From Prevotella sp. (lineage in GTDB: Bacteria; Bacteroidota; Bacteroidia; Bacteroidales; Bacteroidaceae), in assembly GCA_022771625.1 (NCBI GenBank), contig JALFCW010000105.1:1-56987 (forward strand): DNA of 56,987 bases, given 5' to 3'. Shown piece after piece: positions 1-9,383 of the stretch; the first letter of the stretch is position 1, and the number at the start of each line of letters is the position of its first letter. The notes under the pieces are model-generated. The model searched no databases and had not been told where the DNA came from. It worked only from the letters and a program-made list of their open reading frames with translations. Both the position numbers and the translations under genes were made by a program.

Positions 1-71
1 ATGTCTTGTTACGATTTACGCTTGTTTTGATTTGCAACACTAAGATAAGTGAAAAATCTGACATGGCAAAA

Positions 72-98
72 TCCTGAGCAACTTTTTGTTGCTCAGGA
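72..98 (-). terminator. Hairpin terminator of the Oar-like receptor gene
   Basis: An 11-bp perfect stem (TCCTGAGCAAC and its complement) encloses a five-base loop. Read on the minus strand it follows the receptor stop codon by about 40 bases and runs into ATTTTGCC, a short U tract. The remaining first 139 bases of the window hold nothing else that I recognise. Confidence 0.65.
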
Positions 99-139
99 AC
101 TTATAAATAAAGTTAAATCAAAGTGTTGCGGAATTAAGG

Positions 140-3100
140 CTAATTAAAAATGTACTTCACCCCAATCTGCATTCTCCAGCAGTTGTCGGTGTTGCGAAGG
201 ACATCAAAGGTATGGTCAACGAGTTTTGTCACTCCCTCAGAGTCCTTGTAGCTCGCAAGTTTATAGATGGGCTGGTTGTTGGCATCCACACGGTTCTTGG
301 CATCCACCACAAGTGGTTTCATGGCCGCACTGGGGGCACTCTTCTGCAATCCCCACTTACTACTGATGAAATTGCCGAAGTTGAGGATGTCAAAGTTGAG
401 CTGTATGCGGTTTACCTGCTTGCCCACCTTCACCTTCATCTCTTGTGTGAATCTCACATCGAAACGGTTATACCATGGGTTGAATGCTCCGAATGCCTGT
501 GCATATTCACCCTTGTGCTTGCTCAGATATGGATCCTGATTGATAAAATTCCAGAAGGCTTCCTTCTGTTCATCCACGGTGAAGGTGACTTTGTTGGAGG
601 TATATTCCATAAAGTTCATCTCGTCCTTCGACTTGGGGATGTAGATGAGGTCGTTTGACATACCGTCGTTGTTGAGGTCGCCATTGTATGTCACACTATA
701 CGAACCGTTTTTCTGTCCAGAGTAGAACACCGAGATACGGGTTGACATCAGGTCGTTGGCATAGCTCACTTTATATGCTGCCGAGGCGATGATGCGATAT
801 GGAGTATAGATATATCTGGCGTTCTGAGTCTCCTGGATATTTATACCGTTCACAGTGGGAAGGTTGGTCATGGCATTCTCCACCTGATTGCTCTGCAGAC
901 TGTTCATAGTCTTCGATGCCGTCCATGTATATGCCAACATAAGGTCGAGATTCTTCACTGGTGTCATCTTCACCTGTGCCATGATATTGGCAGAATAACC
1001 CTTGTTGGTATTCGTCATCTCGTAGGCATATCCGTTGTCGCCATGAATTCTCTTCTCCACGTTACCAGGATAGAAGTAGCGATTGTCGGGACCTGCGAAT
1101 CTCTGTGCCGTGGCTTTGTCCATATCAATATTGGCATCATAGGCTGTGATGGCATTGATGTCCTTTGAGTATGTTCCTTCAATGGTGAAGAGGTTGTCAA
1201 ATCCCAATGGAGCCTTCCAGTCGAGGGCGAGGGTTGTCTTCCACACCTGTGGCATCTTGAAGTTCTTATCCACGGTGATGAGGTTGCTCACTGCTCCCGG
1301 TTGTGTCGGGAAGAGCTTTTTCTGGTCGTCGGGCAAGTTGGGCACTACCTCCGAGAGAACCTGCTGCGGTGTGCGCACTCCACCTGCAAGATACTGCAAC
1401 AGAGGATTTGCTGCATTTGTTATCTGCACAGATGTCTGGAGCATACCTGATCCTTCCTGCATCTTACTGAAGAAGATAAGAGGGAAGCGACCTGTGAAGA
1501 TACCCGTACCTCCACGGAATCTCAGTGATCCGTCCTTTGTCACGTCGTAGTTGAATCCCACTCTCGGCGAGAAGAGCATCACGTTGCTAGGCCATTCACC
1601 GGTATTGAGTCGTTTGCCGTTGAAGTCGAGGTCGGCAACTGACGGGTTCTCATATCGGTGATTGGTGTACATAGGCATATCCATACGCACTCCGAGCAAT
1701 AGACGCAGACGGTCACTCAACTGCCATTCGTCCTGAAGATATGCCGACAGTCGGTTGTAAGTAACATCCGACAGGGCACGCTCCTTGCCAGTCAGCGACC
1801 AGCACATGGCGAATGCCACAGGAGCTTTCTTCTGCAGGAAGTCATCGTAGGAAGCATAGCGATAATAGCCTGCTCCATATTTCATAAAACAATTGCTTGC
1901 TTTGGTGGATTCAAATCCCGCTCCTACGGTTAGGAAGTGGTTGCCTAGTGAGATATTCATATTATCTACTACATTCCAACTCTTCTCATTGATTCCGTTG
2001 AGCCATGCGTACGGGTCGTAACCTGCCGACATATAGGCATGGTTTTTACCATCGCCATCGTATGGCTTCATAATTTCGACACATGGGAAGGCGGCATCAC
2101 ACTCGCGGTTGTTGGCATCGTTGAATGTGAACGATGCGCGCAGTGTATTGGTGATATTATTGCCGAAACGGCTGTTGAGCTCGCCAGTGAGCGAATACAC
2201 GTTATCCACCTTCTTCCAGTTGCTGCCGTCGAACACCATAGAATAGATGCTCACTCGTCCGTCGTTCATACCCATTCCGGGACTCGAATAGCTATTGTCC
2301 TTCTTACCGTTGGTCTGGTTATAGCGCAATGTCAACTTATGGTTTTTTGATATGTTCCAGTCAATACGGGTCATAAGTCTGAAGAACTTGTTGTCGCCAG
2401 TAAAATCGTTGTACGAACCGGGATTCCATCCGTACATCGACTGGAGGTCGGAAGCAAACTGCTTCATGTCCGACTCTGTCACTCGTGATATGAGGTTCTT
2501 GCCGTCTTCCACTCCGTCCTTGGATGCCTGCCACTGGTGGAGCTGAAGCGGGGTGTTCTCAAGTTCTGCACTTACGAAGAAGAAGAGTTTGTCCTTGATT
2601 ATCGGACCTCCGAGAGTCAAACCGTATATGGTGCGCTTGATGTCTCCACGTGGAGAAGTCAATTCCTCGCCATCCACCCTGTTGCCTCTCAAGCTCTCAT
2701 CCTTATAGAAATGATAGGCCGAACCACGAAATGTGTTCGTACCCTTTTTGGTGACGGCATTGATAGTGGCTCCCATGAAATTGCTGTTCTTCACATCGAA
2801 GGCTGAGTTAACAATCTGTATGTCTTCAAGTGCCTCAAGAGCGAAGGGAGTACCCGCTCCGGGCATCTTCTCGCGGTCGAGTCCCATATTGGCGTTGAAG
2901 TTAGCACCATCAATACTATAGTTGTTCATTCCGCCGTCACGTCCGCCGAACGAACCGCTACCTATATAATAAGGTGACATAGCAAGAATGTCCTGCAGCG
3001 TACGATCCACAGTGGCCTTGTTGTCGATATCCTCAGCCGAGATACTCTCCGACGAACCGGTCTTGCGCAAAGCGGCTGCCTGACCTTTCACAATCACTTC

Positions 3101-3454
3101 CTGCAACTCGTTGCCCGATGTCAACTCAACGTTGCATGAATATACTTCGCCAAGGCTGATGCGCTTGATGTCGATAACGCTCTTCTTGTGACCTACATAG
3201 CTCACTTCCAAGCGATAGGGTCCACCAGGTGTCAGTCCGGTAATACGAAACTGTCCTTTTTGGTTTGAGATAGCGGAATAGGTAATTCCCGATTCCACTT
3301 CAGTTAGTTTGACTACGGCTCCCGGCAGTATATCGTCACTGTCGGATGTCGTTCCTGTTAGAGTTGATGTGGTGTTTTGTGCAATGGTAAACACCGAGAA
3401 AACCACTGTCAGATACAACATCACTGCTGATCTTTTCAAAATTTCAATTCTCAT
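140..3454 (-). CDS. Oar-like TonB-dependent outer-membrane receptor
   Basis: This 1104-residue outer-membrane protein probably imports a large substrate with TonB energy; the substrate is unknown. The chosen ATG begins a signal peptide (MRIEILKRSAVMLYLTVVF, cleaved after about residue 26). An upstream in-frame ATG at 3571 would add 39 residues with no export signal and would start inside the promoter element. A carboxypeptidase-regulatory-like domain covers about residues 30-120 (PGAVVKLTEVESGITY, GQFRITGLTPGGPYRLEV). A plug follows at about 125-240 (LQDILAMSPYY, YSIDGANFN, TINAVTKKGTN), then a large beta-barrel ending in Y-I-F-N. The plug wording is typical of the Oar subgroup of Bacteroidota receptors, not SusC, and no SusD partner is present. 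The gene stands alone with its own terminator. Confidence 0.85.
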   Translation of the reverse strand: MRIEILKRSAVMLYLTVVFSVFTIAQNTTSTLTGTTSDSDDILPGAVVKLTEVESGITYSAISNQKGQFRITGLTPGGPYRLEVSYVGHKKSVIDIKRISLGEVYSCNVELTSGNELQEVIVKGQAAALRKTGSSESISAEDIDNKATVDRTLQDILAMSPYYIGSGSFGGRDGGMNNYSIDGANFNANMGLDREKMPGAGTPFALEALEDIQIVNSAFDVKNSNFMGATINAVTKKGTNTFRGSAYHFYKDESLRGNRVDGEELTSPRGDIKRTIYGLTLGGPIIKDKLFFFVSAELENTPLQLHQWQASKDGVEDGKNLISRVTESDMKQFASDLQSMYGWNPGSYNDFTGDNKFFRLMTRIDWNISKNHKLTLRYNQTNGKKDNSYSSPGMGMNDGRVSIYSMVFDGSNWKKVDNVYSLTGELNSRFGNNITNTLRASFTFNDANNRECDAAFPCVEIMKPYDGDGKNHAYMSAGYDPYAWLNGINEKSWNVVDNMNISLGNHFLTVGAGFESTKASNCFMKYGAGYYRYASYDDFLQKKAPVAFAMCWSLTGKERALSDVTYNRLSAYLQDEWQLSDRLRLLLGVRMDMPMYTNHRYENPSVADLDFNGKRLNTGEWPSNVMLFSPRVGFNYDVTKDGSLRFRGGTGIFTGRFPLIFFSKMQEGSGMLQTSVQITNAANPLLQYLAGGVRTPQQVLSEVVPNLPDDQKKLFPTQPGAVSNLITVDKNFKMPQVWKTTLALDWKAPLGFDNLFTIEGTYSKDINAITAYDANIDMDKATAQRFAGPDNRYFYPGNVEKRIHGDNGYAYEMTNTNKGYSANIMAQVKMTPVKNLDLMLAYTWTASKTMNSLQSNQVENAMTNLPTVNGINIQETQNARYIYTPYRIIASAAYKVSYANDLMSTRISVFYSGQKNGSYSVTYNGDLNNDGMSNDLIYIPKSKDEMNFMEYTSNKVTFTVDEQKEAFWNFINQDPYLSKHKGEYAQAFGAFNPWYNRFDVRFTQEMKVKVGKQVNRIQLNFDILNFGNFISSKWGLQKSAPSAAMKPLVVDAKNRVDANNQPIYKLASYKDSEGVTKLVDHTFDVLRNTDNCWRMQIGVKYIFN

Positions 3455-3481
3455 AAAAATATTTTCTGTTAATACTATCAT

Positions 3482-3499
3482 CCTCGAGCGCCGTCGAGG
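3482..3499 (-). promoter_or_regulatory. GC-rich hairpin in the receptor leader
   Basis: A 6-bp perfect stem (CCTCGA/TCGAGG) with a six-base GC-rich loop lies about 28 bases upstream of the receptor start codon, inside the predicted 5' leader. It stands out in AT-rich surroundings and could affect translation. Confidence 0.35.
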
Positions 3500-3568
3500 C
3501 ATTTCCTTTTCTCTTATTGGTTTTATTCCACATAAAGTGTAATTAGTCCAAAAATTTATTTCCGTATG

Positions 3569-3576
3569 CAAAGATA
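3569..3576 (-). promoter_or_regulatory. Promoter -7 element of the Oar-like receptor
   Basis: TATCTTTG matches the Bacteroidota -7 consensus TAnnTTTG. No good -33 TTTG is seen at the usual spacing, so this promoter may need an activator. Transcription from here gives a leader of about 105 bases. Confidence 0.5.
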
Positions 3577-3701
3577 ATCATTATTTTAGATTTTCTATCT
3601 ATAATCTATTAAAAATTAGCTAAAATTAACTAATTTATCATTAACTATGCTTAATATCACGAAATATTAAATAGTCCATCGGTGTTTTTGAATAGTTTAT
3701 A

Positions 3702-3733
3702 TTTGCATCTTTCAGAAATTATTAGTACTTTTG
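3702..3733 (+). promoter_or_regulatory. Promoter of the AlkD-like operon
   Basis: TTTG (3702-3705), 20 bases, then TACTTTTG (3726-3733) is a full match to the Bacteroidota housekeeping promoter. It ends about 30 bases before the ATG at 3764 and shows that the in-frame TTG at 3731 is part of the promoter and not a start codon. Confidence 0.7.
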
Positions 3734-3763
3734 CAATCCGATTTTCAAAGTAATATATTATAT

Positions 3764-4519
3764 ATGATTGTAACGGCTAATGATATTATATCCACACTTC
3801 TCTCCATGGGAGATGAATGGCAGAGGGAAAACCTCATGCGCTTCTTTAAGACCGGAAAGGGTGAATACGGCGAAGGCGACAGGTTTATCGGTATTAAGGT
3901 GCCCGACACACGTATCGTTGTAAAGGAAGCGAAATTGAGGGTTCCGCTCTCCGAGATTGACATTCTGCTGAAATCCGAATGGCACGAGGTGCGATTATGC
4001 GGATTTCTGCTGCTTGTTGAGGAGATGAAGGCTGCCCTGCCAAAGGCGCGACAAGTGCCTACGGCAAATGCCGAACGACGCGAAGAGATAGCTCAATTCT
4101 ATCTGCGTCATGCCCGAAGGGCCAACAACTGGGATCTTGTGGATATGTCGTGCCCGAAGATTCTCGGCAAATGGCTGCTTTATCCACAAGCCGACGGCAA
4201 CATGCCCGACCGACAGGTGCTCTATCGCCTTGCGGCAAGCTCCAACCTATGGGAACAGCGCATTGCCATGGTGACATGTTGGATGCTCATCCGTGCCGAC
4301 CAATACGACGACACCCTTAGGCTTGCAACCCTTCTCCTCCCCCATCCCCACGACCTCATCCACAAGGCTGTGGGGTGGATGCTGCGCGAGGTGGGCAAGC
4401 GAGACATGCCTACACTCGAAGCCTATCTCGACGAGCATGCTCACGAGATGCACCGCACCACACTCAGATATGCCATAGAGAAAATGGACAAGGACAAAAG
4501 ATTTTATTATATGCAATGA
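3764..4519 (+). CDS. AlkD-like DNA alkylation repair protein
   Basis: A 251-residue cytoplasmic helical-repeat protein of the DNA alkylation repair family (AlkC/AlkD fold), whose members remove N3- and N7-alkylated purines by DNA glycosylase activity. The supporting motif is NNWDLVD at residues 121-127, matching the Trp-Asp and later Asp of the AlkD active-site region. Its length and the alternating short helices fit the family. The ATG at 3764 is the first methionine after the promoter. The stop codon overlaps the start of the next gene as ATGA, so the two are translationally coupled, although no functional link between them is known. Substrate specificity cannot be read from the sequence. 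Confidence 0.8.
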   Translation: MIVTANDIISTLLSMGDEWQRENLMRFFKTGKGEYGEGDRFIGIKVPDTRIVVKEAKLRVPLSEIDILLKSEWHEVRLCGFLLLVEEMKAALPKARQVPTANAERREEIAQFYLRHARRANNWDLVDMSCPKILGKWLLYPQADGNMPDRQVLYRLAASSNLWEQRIAMVTCWMLIRADQYDDTLRLATLLLPHPHDLIHKAVGWMLREVGKRDMPTLEAYLDEHAHEMHRTTLRYAIEKMDKDKRFYYMQ

Positions 4520-5421
4520 ATAAGATTTTCAACTGTTTCAAGGAGGCTGTGCCTGCCTCATGGAAAAGCACCAAATGGCTGCTCAAACTGATGATTCCCA
4601 TATCATTAGCAGTCACACTTATGCAACATTTCGAAATACTTGCATGGATAGCCACATGGATAAACCCGCTGTTCGTTCACTTCGGTCTGCCGGGTGAATC
4701 AGCTGTGGCTTTCATCTCGGGAGCCACGGCTGGCACATACGCAGGAATTGCAGCAATGATGTCTTTACCACTGACAATGAAACAGGCCTCTATACTTGCT
4801 CTCATGATTGCCTTATGTCATGCCTTGCCAATGGAATGTGCCGTAAACAGAAAGACGGGGTCATCGTTTTGGAAAATGGGCGCCATACGTATCGTCATGG
4901 CTCTCATCTGCGCCTTCTGTCTCAATATCATCTTGCCAGATATGCAGGAAAAGTATATCTATCTTGGTGCCGAGGCTGACAGCAGTTTCTGGGAAGTCAT
5001 GAAAATATGGGGAGTATCCCAGATAAAGATGTCGCTCATGGTGGTTCTTATCATCTACTCGCTGATGGTCGTACAACGGTTGCTTGAGGCCTATCGTCTG
5101 CTCGACCCATTATCCAGACTTCTATCACCGCTGATGAAACTCTTTGGTTTGCCGCGGCATGCCTCCTATATGTGGCTCGTAGGCAACGTATTGGGCATAA
5201 GCTACGGCTCTGCTGTGATGGTCGAACTGGAGGAGAAAGGCCTTGTGACACGTGAAGAGGCAAACGATGTCAACTATCATCTCATCATGAACCACTCCAT
5301 GCTCGAAGACACTATCGTATTCGCTGCCACCGGCATCTCCGCCCTACTTCTTATTACCACACGCCTCTGTTTCGCTCTCCTTTTGGTGTGGGGAAGGAGA
5401 ATTGCAAAAACTGCGATATAG
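4516..5421 (+). CDS. Gate-domain (nucleoside recognition) membrane protein
   Basis: A 301-residue inner-membrane protein with about eight hydrophobic segments, resembling the Gate or nucleoside-recognition family seen in the SpmA/SpmB proteins and in nucleoside transporters. Recognisable stretches are GATAGTYAGIAAMMSLPLT, ALPMECAVNR near the middle, and the C-terminal repeat-like NVLGISYGSAVMVELEEKG and MNHSMLEDTIVFAATG. The start ATG overlaps the stop of the AlkD-like gene (ATGA), and I reject longer upstream starts because they run through that gene in another frame. Substrate and direction of transport are unknown. Its stop codon lies inside the hairpin shared with the convergent receptor gene. 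Confidence 0.7.
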   Translation: MNKIFNCFKEAVPASWKSTKWLLKLMIPISLAVTLMQHFEILAWIATWINPLFVHFGLPGESAVAFISGATAGTYAGIAAMMSLPLTMKQASILALMIALCHALPMECAVNRKTGSSFWKMGAIRIVMALICAFCLNIILPDMQEKYIYLGAEADSSFWEVMKIWGVSQIKMSLMVVLIIYSLMVVQRLLEAYRLLDPLSRLLSPLMKLFGLPRHASYMWLVGNVLGISYGSAVMVELEEKGLVTREEANDVNYHLIMNHSMLEDTIVFAATGISALLLITTRLCFALLLVWGRRIAKTAI

Positions 5422-5443
5422 CGCTCATTTACGCTATATCGCA
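5412..5443. terminator. Bidirectional terminator between convergent genes
   Basis: A perfect 12-bp stem (TGCGATATAGCG and complement) has an eight-base loop. It contains the stop codon of the Gate-domain gene. Read on the minus strand it follows the receptor stop at 5477 and is trailed by GTTTTTGC. Confidence 0.7.
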
Positions 5444-5476
5444 GATGTATAGTTTCTAATGTTATGTACTTATAAC

Positions 5477-8287
5477 TTAGAGATTGATCTTGAATCCGGC
5501 ATTCACCTTCACACCATAGTATTCCACCTGCATGGTGCGGTCCTTGTTGCCCTGATAGTAGCGCAAGGGCTGGTTGAGCAGGTTGTTTGCCTCGGCAAAG
5601 ATTGTGAACTTGGTATTCTTGCCCCATGTGTATGAAGCGTTGAGGTCAAGGTAGTTCACCTTGTCGTAGTAGCGGTCGAGCTCACGGCTTCCTGTATTCA
5701 TCTGGTCGATGAATGATGAAGCGAAGTTGTAAGACAGACGGATGTTGATACCGTTCTTCTCAAAATAGAGAGATGCGTTGGCTGTATGCTCAGGAGATCC
5801 TGCCATCTTCACATCGTCACCATCCTCAATACCAAGACGCGAGTTGTAGTTGCGAGTGGTAGAGTGAGTGTAGGTGTAGTTGCCGTAGAAACCGAGGCAA
5901 CGGAGAGCTGGAGTGATGAAACCGAAGTCGCGCTGGTAAGCTGCCTCAACACCATATACACGAGCATCGTAGGCATTCATGTTCTGTGTCACCTCGAAGG
6001 TGTCATCATTACCGGTCAGTCCGAGTTCTGCACCAGTGTAATATCCGAGAGTTTCGATGTTGACGTTCTTGACATCCTTATAGAAGAGACCGAGACTTAC
6101 CATACCGATGCTCTTAAAGTAGTGGTCGATAGAGAGGTCGAGGTTCCACGATGTGGTGGGCTTGATGTTCGGGTCACCGATAGTAGCCTCCTGGTCGGCG
6201 AGGTTGAAACTCTTGTTAGCCACGAGAGCTGAGTACTTGGGGCGTGAGAGAGTCTTTGTGACAGAAACTCTGATACTTCCGTCCTCGCTGGTCTTGTATT
6301 TCAGCAAGAGGCTTGGCAGGAGGTTGGCATAGTCGTTCTTATACTCGCCAGTTGGTTTGAGTGATTCGTTCTCCTCCTCATCCATGATATAGTTCACACC
6401 GCTTGTCTTGAGACGGGTGTTCTCGATTCTCAATCCGAGTGTAGCATCAAGGCGATTGCCCAGTTTCTGGTCGAAGCGGATATAGCCTGCATGTATCTGC
6501 TCAGTAGCTTTGAAGTTACCGGCTTCCTCCTCATATATTTCAACACCATCAGCCTTGTCGAAGTTGATTTTTCCCATATAGTCCTTGCTTACAAACTGTG
6601 TTCCGATAGGATACTGGCTACCTGGCATAAATCCGTCGCGCACTTCGCTCACAAGATTTTCTGTCCAATCTGGGATATACTTGTCAGCGGCGTCAGAATA
6701 GTCGTAGTATTCAGTGTTGCGCTCCTTCTTCTTGACTGTGTATTTGTAACCAAACTTAAGTGTGTTGCCATAAAGGCCCTTAAAAATGGGGAGAGTGAAG
6801 TTGATACGCTCCTTGAACTCATTCTCCTTGATAGCCTGATCTGAATTGGTGAACTCGTCAATCTTCCACTTTGCAGCATTGAATGCAGGGATAGGGAGAG
6901 TTGAGTAAGGTTGCTCCAAACCGACATCCTTGAATGAATCGCCGAAGTTGAGTTCATCACTGCCTTTTAGTTTCAATCCAATATAGCGCTCATTAGGACG
7001 GTTCTCTGTTGCACGAGAGTAGCTCGAAGCCCAGTCCACCTTGAGATTACCGAAGTTGTGCTCACCATCGAGAGTGAAGTCCATTGTCTGCTGTCTCTCA
7101 AGACGTGCACTCTTATTGTCGTCAGAACCAGCCTTTGTCTGGATAACCACGCTCTGGTCGCCTGCATCAGAGTTGAGTTTCTTATAGCTAATACGATAGC
7201 GATTTTCCCAGTCGTTACGACGGTTGTATATACCCTTGAAAGATATTTTGTGCAATGGGTTGAACTGGTAGTCGAGTGCGAGAGAACAGCTCTGGCGCTC
7301 ACGGGTTACATAATACTGACGCACCTGAGCCTCTTTGAGCTGCACTTCGCCCTTCTTCTCCACATATTCAAACTCGGTATTGTCCGAACCGCCTGGAGCA
7401 TACTGATAAGAGGCACTTGCCATGATACCGAGTTTGTTGTCGAAGAAGCGGTCGCCCCATGTTCCACCAATGTTCCACTGCGGTTTACCAGAAATCCATG
7501 TATATCCCGTTGAACCTGTAAAATTGAGTACACGACGGAACGGAGTGTTCTTCGTCACAAGGTTGATTGCACCACCAATGGCATCTCCATCCATATCCGA
7601 TGTCACAACCTTTGACACCTCGATAGTCTGCACCATATCTGCAGGAATAAGGTCGAGCTGCACATTACGTGTATCACCCTCGGCAGAAGGCAAACGGTTA
7701 CCGTTTACTGTTACAGAGGTAAGGTCGGCACTTGTTCCGCGCACCTGTCCGAAGCGAGCCTCGCCCTGGTCATACTGTACGTTGATACCGTTGATACGCT
7801 TCAGGGCGTCACCAATATTTGAGTCGGGGAACTTGCCTACCTGGTCGGCACTAACCACGTTGGTCACACCCATAGAACTCTTCTGCATCTGCAGTGCGCG
7901 TCTCTGTCCTGAGAATGCACCCTTAACGTTCACCTCGGCGAGTTCCACACCTTCATTCATCACGACATCCTCAACAATCAACTTTTTGTTGTTTGTGATT
8001 GTCACCTTTTTATATATAGGATTATATCCCACGTATGACACCTTCAGAGTGTAAGTGCCAGGCTTGAGATTTGGCAACTTGTAAAATCCGTTAATGTCAG
8101 CAGTAACACCTGTATGCAGGCTTTCAATCTGGACAGTAGCACCAGGCAGGGTGTGGTTTTCTGCATCAGTCACCTGTCCGCTCACAATACCAAAACTGGT
8201 CTCTTCCGTTGCCTCCATTGCCCATGCAGCAGAGGCCGTTGCAATTGCCACAACCGTTGTGGCGAATACTCTTTTTACTGTTTTCAT
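5477..8287 (-). CDS. TonB-dependent receptor of the Xanthomonas/Caulobacter type
   Basis: A 936-residue outer-membrane receptor. Residues 1-23 are a signal peptide ending AAWA. A carboxypeptidase-regulatory-like domain follows (about 33-115; LPGATVQIESLHTGVTADI, LKVSYVGYNPIY). The plug (about 120-260) contains GKFPDSNIGDALKRINGINV, VRGTSADLTSVTVNGNRLP and SDMDGDAIGGAINLVTK. These are hallmarks of the receptor group described in Xanthomonas and Caulobacter (TIGR01782), often used for carbohydrate uptake. The barrel ends VNAGFKINL. No SusD, glycosidase or regulator adjoins it, so the ligand is unknown. It shares a hairpin terminator with the gene opposite. Confidence 0.87.
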   Translation of the reverse strand: MKTVKRVFATTVVAIATASAAWAMEATEETSFGIVSGQVTDAENHTLPGATVQIESLHTGVTADINGFYKLPNLKPGTYTLKVSYVGYNPIYKKVTITNNKKLIVEDVVMNEGVELAEVNVKGAFSGQRRALQMQKSSMGVTNVVSADQVGKFPDSNIGDALKRINGINVQYDQGEARFGQVRGTSADLTSVTVNGNRLPSAEGDTRNVQLDLIPADMVQTIEVSKVVTSDMDGDAIGGAINLVTKNTPFRRVLNFTGSTGYTWISGKPQWNIGGTWGDRFFDNKLGIMASASYQYAPGGSDNTEFEYVEKKGEVQLKEAQVRQYYVTRERQSCSLALDYQFNPLHKISFKGIYNRRNDWENRYRISYKKLNSDAGDQSVVIQTKAGSDDNKSARLERQQTMDFTLDGEHNFGNLKVDWASSYSRATENRPNERYIGLKLKGSDELNFGDSFKDVGLEQPYSTLPIPAFNAAKWKIDEFTNSDQAIKENEFKERINFTLPIFKGLYGNTLKFGYKYTVKKKERNTEYYDYSDAADKYIPDWTENLVSEVRDGFMPGSQYPIGTQFVSKDYMGKINFDKADGVEIYEEEAGNFKATEQIHAGYIRFDQKLGNRLDATLGLRIENTRLKTSGVNYIMDEEENESLKPTGEYKNDYANLLPSLLLKYKTSEDGSIRVSVTKTLSRPKYSALVANKSFNLADQEATIGDPNIKPTTSWNLDLSIDHYFKSIGMVSLGLFYKDVKNVNIETLGYYTGAELGLTGNDDTFEVTQNMNAYDARVYGVEAAYQRDFGFITPALRCLGFYGNYTYTHSTTRNYNSRLGIEDGDDVKMAGSPEHTANASLYFEKNGINIRLSYNFASSFIDQMNTGSRELDRYYDKVNYLDLNASYTWGKNTKFTIFAEANNLLNQPLRYYQGNKDRTMQVEYYGVKVNAGFKINL

Positions 8288-8319
8288 CCTATAAATTAAA
8301 TAGTTATTATTTTCGGGTG

Positions 8320-8327
8320 CAAAGGTA
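8320..8327 (-). promoter_or_regulatory. Promoter -7 element of the second receptor
   Basis: TACCTTTG on the minus strand, followed by CACCCGAAA as at the dapF and glnK promoters. The -33 region is poor. The 8288-8519 gap otherwise holds only AT-rich sequence and no clear terminator for the kinase gene on its right. Confidence 0.5.
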
Positions 8328-8519
8328 CTGCGACTAAATTACAATAGCATTACAAGCATTTTAAGACATTAATACTTTTCTGTTACAAACATTTTCCATA
8401 CTTATGAAACTATATACATTTATTACATACCCGACCTATCTACAGTGTCAAAAGACAAACCCTATATTGAACACTCAATTTTGGGCAAGTGTATCCTTAA
8501 TGAAGATTATCCCCCCAGA

Positions 8520-9383
8520 TTATTGATTGTTCATCCCAGAGATGACGAAGGATACATGATATCCAGGCTGGGGAACGGGAGCAAGTGTAAGTTCGCGACC
8601 TTGCATCATCAGAACCTGGCGGGAGAGAGGAAGACCAATACCCGAGCCGTGGCTCTTGGTGGTATAGAAGGGAACGAATAGGTCTCGGTGATGATCAGGG
8701 GGGATCGGGGCACCATCATTGCTGATGTAGAGACGGCGGTTAAGCCATCTGGCAGAGATGTTCTTGGCGTCAGCCTCGGCGGCATTCTTCACTATGTTTA
8801 TTATAGCCTGACGAAGGAGGTTGGGGTCGATGGTTATTGTAAGAGATTCGGGGATGTCGATATGCCATTGTATGGAGGGATACATACAAGTGAGGCCTGA
8901 GATGAAATCAAGGAGATTGAGCTCCAAAGGGGCGGGCTTTTGTATCTGGGTCATCTTGCGATAACTATCCACGAAGACGTTGAGGGCGGATGTGGTGTCG
9001 CGAATTGCCTCAATGCCCTCACGGTAGGGCGAGGAATTGATTGATGGCGAGGCAAGATACGACTGGCAGATACTGAGTATTGGAGTGGTGGCATTGTTGA
9101 TTTCGTGGGTGAGCACACGGGTGAGTTTCTCCCACGACTCCACCTCGTTTTGTGCAGTCAGGCGTCCGATGTTATTCTCCATGTCGTTGAGGGCATCAAG
9201 TAGGGCTTTTTCGCCGAAGAACATCCGCTTGCTTGGCACACGGAAGGTAAAGTCGCCGTTGAGCACCGCCTCACGCATGAGGAATGCCATCTCACGCAGG
9301 CGGCATTGATGGTGATAAAAGAGGTATATTGACAGAGTTAATACCACGGCAATCAACAATGCTATTATGACTATCATAATCAT
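8520..9383 (-). CDS. NtrB-like sensor histidine kinase
   Basis: A 287-residue membrane-anchored histidine kinase that would phosphorylate the regulator encoded just upstream. One transmembrane helix occupies about residues 4-23 and there is no periplasmic sensor domain, so the signal is probably cytoplasmic or membrane-derived. The phosphoacceptor is His93 in LTRVLTHEINNATTPI. The ATPase domain has the N box NIVKNAAEA (Asn200), the G1 motif SNDGAPIP and the G2 motif HGSGIGL. I chose the ATG at 9383 because it overlaps the regulator stop as ATGA and begins the helix; the longer reading frame would run back through the regulator gene. It resembles the C-terminal half of the kinase at 14502-15629. 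Confidence 0.85.
   Translation of the reverse strand: MIMIVIIALLIAVVLTLSIYLFYHHQCRLREMAFLMREAVLNGDFTFRVPSKRMFFGEKALLDALNDMENNIGRLTAQNEVESWEKLTRVLTHEINNATTPILSICQSYLASPSINSSPYREGIEAIRDTTSALNVFVDSYRKMTQIQKPAPLELNLLDFISGLTCMYPSIQWHIDIPESLTITIDPNLLRQAIINIVKNAAEADAKNISARWLNRRLYISNDGAPIPPDHHRDLFVPFYTTKSHGSGIGLPLSRQVLMMQGRELTLAPVPQPGYHVSFVISGMNNQ

Noticed and set aside
3731..3763. Longer AlkD-like start at TTG 3731
   Set aside because: This TTG is part of the -7 promoter element, and the added 11 residues do not resemble the family.
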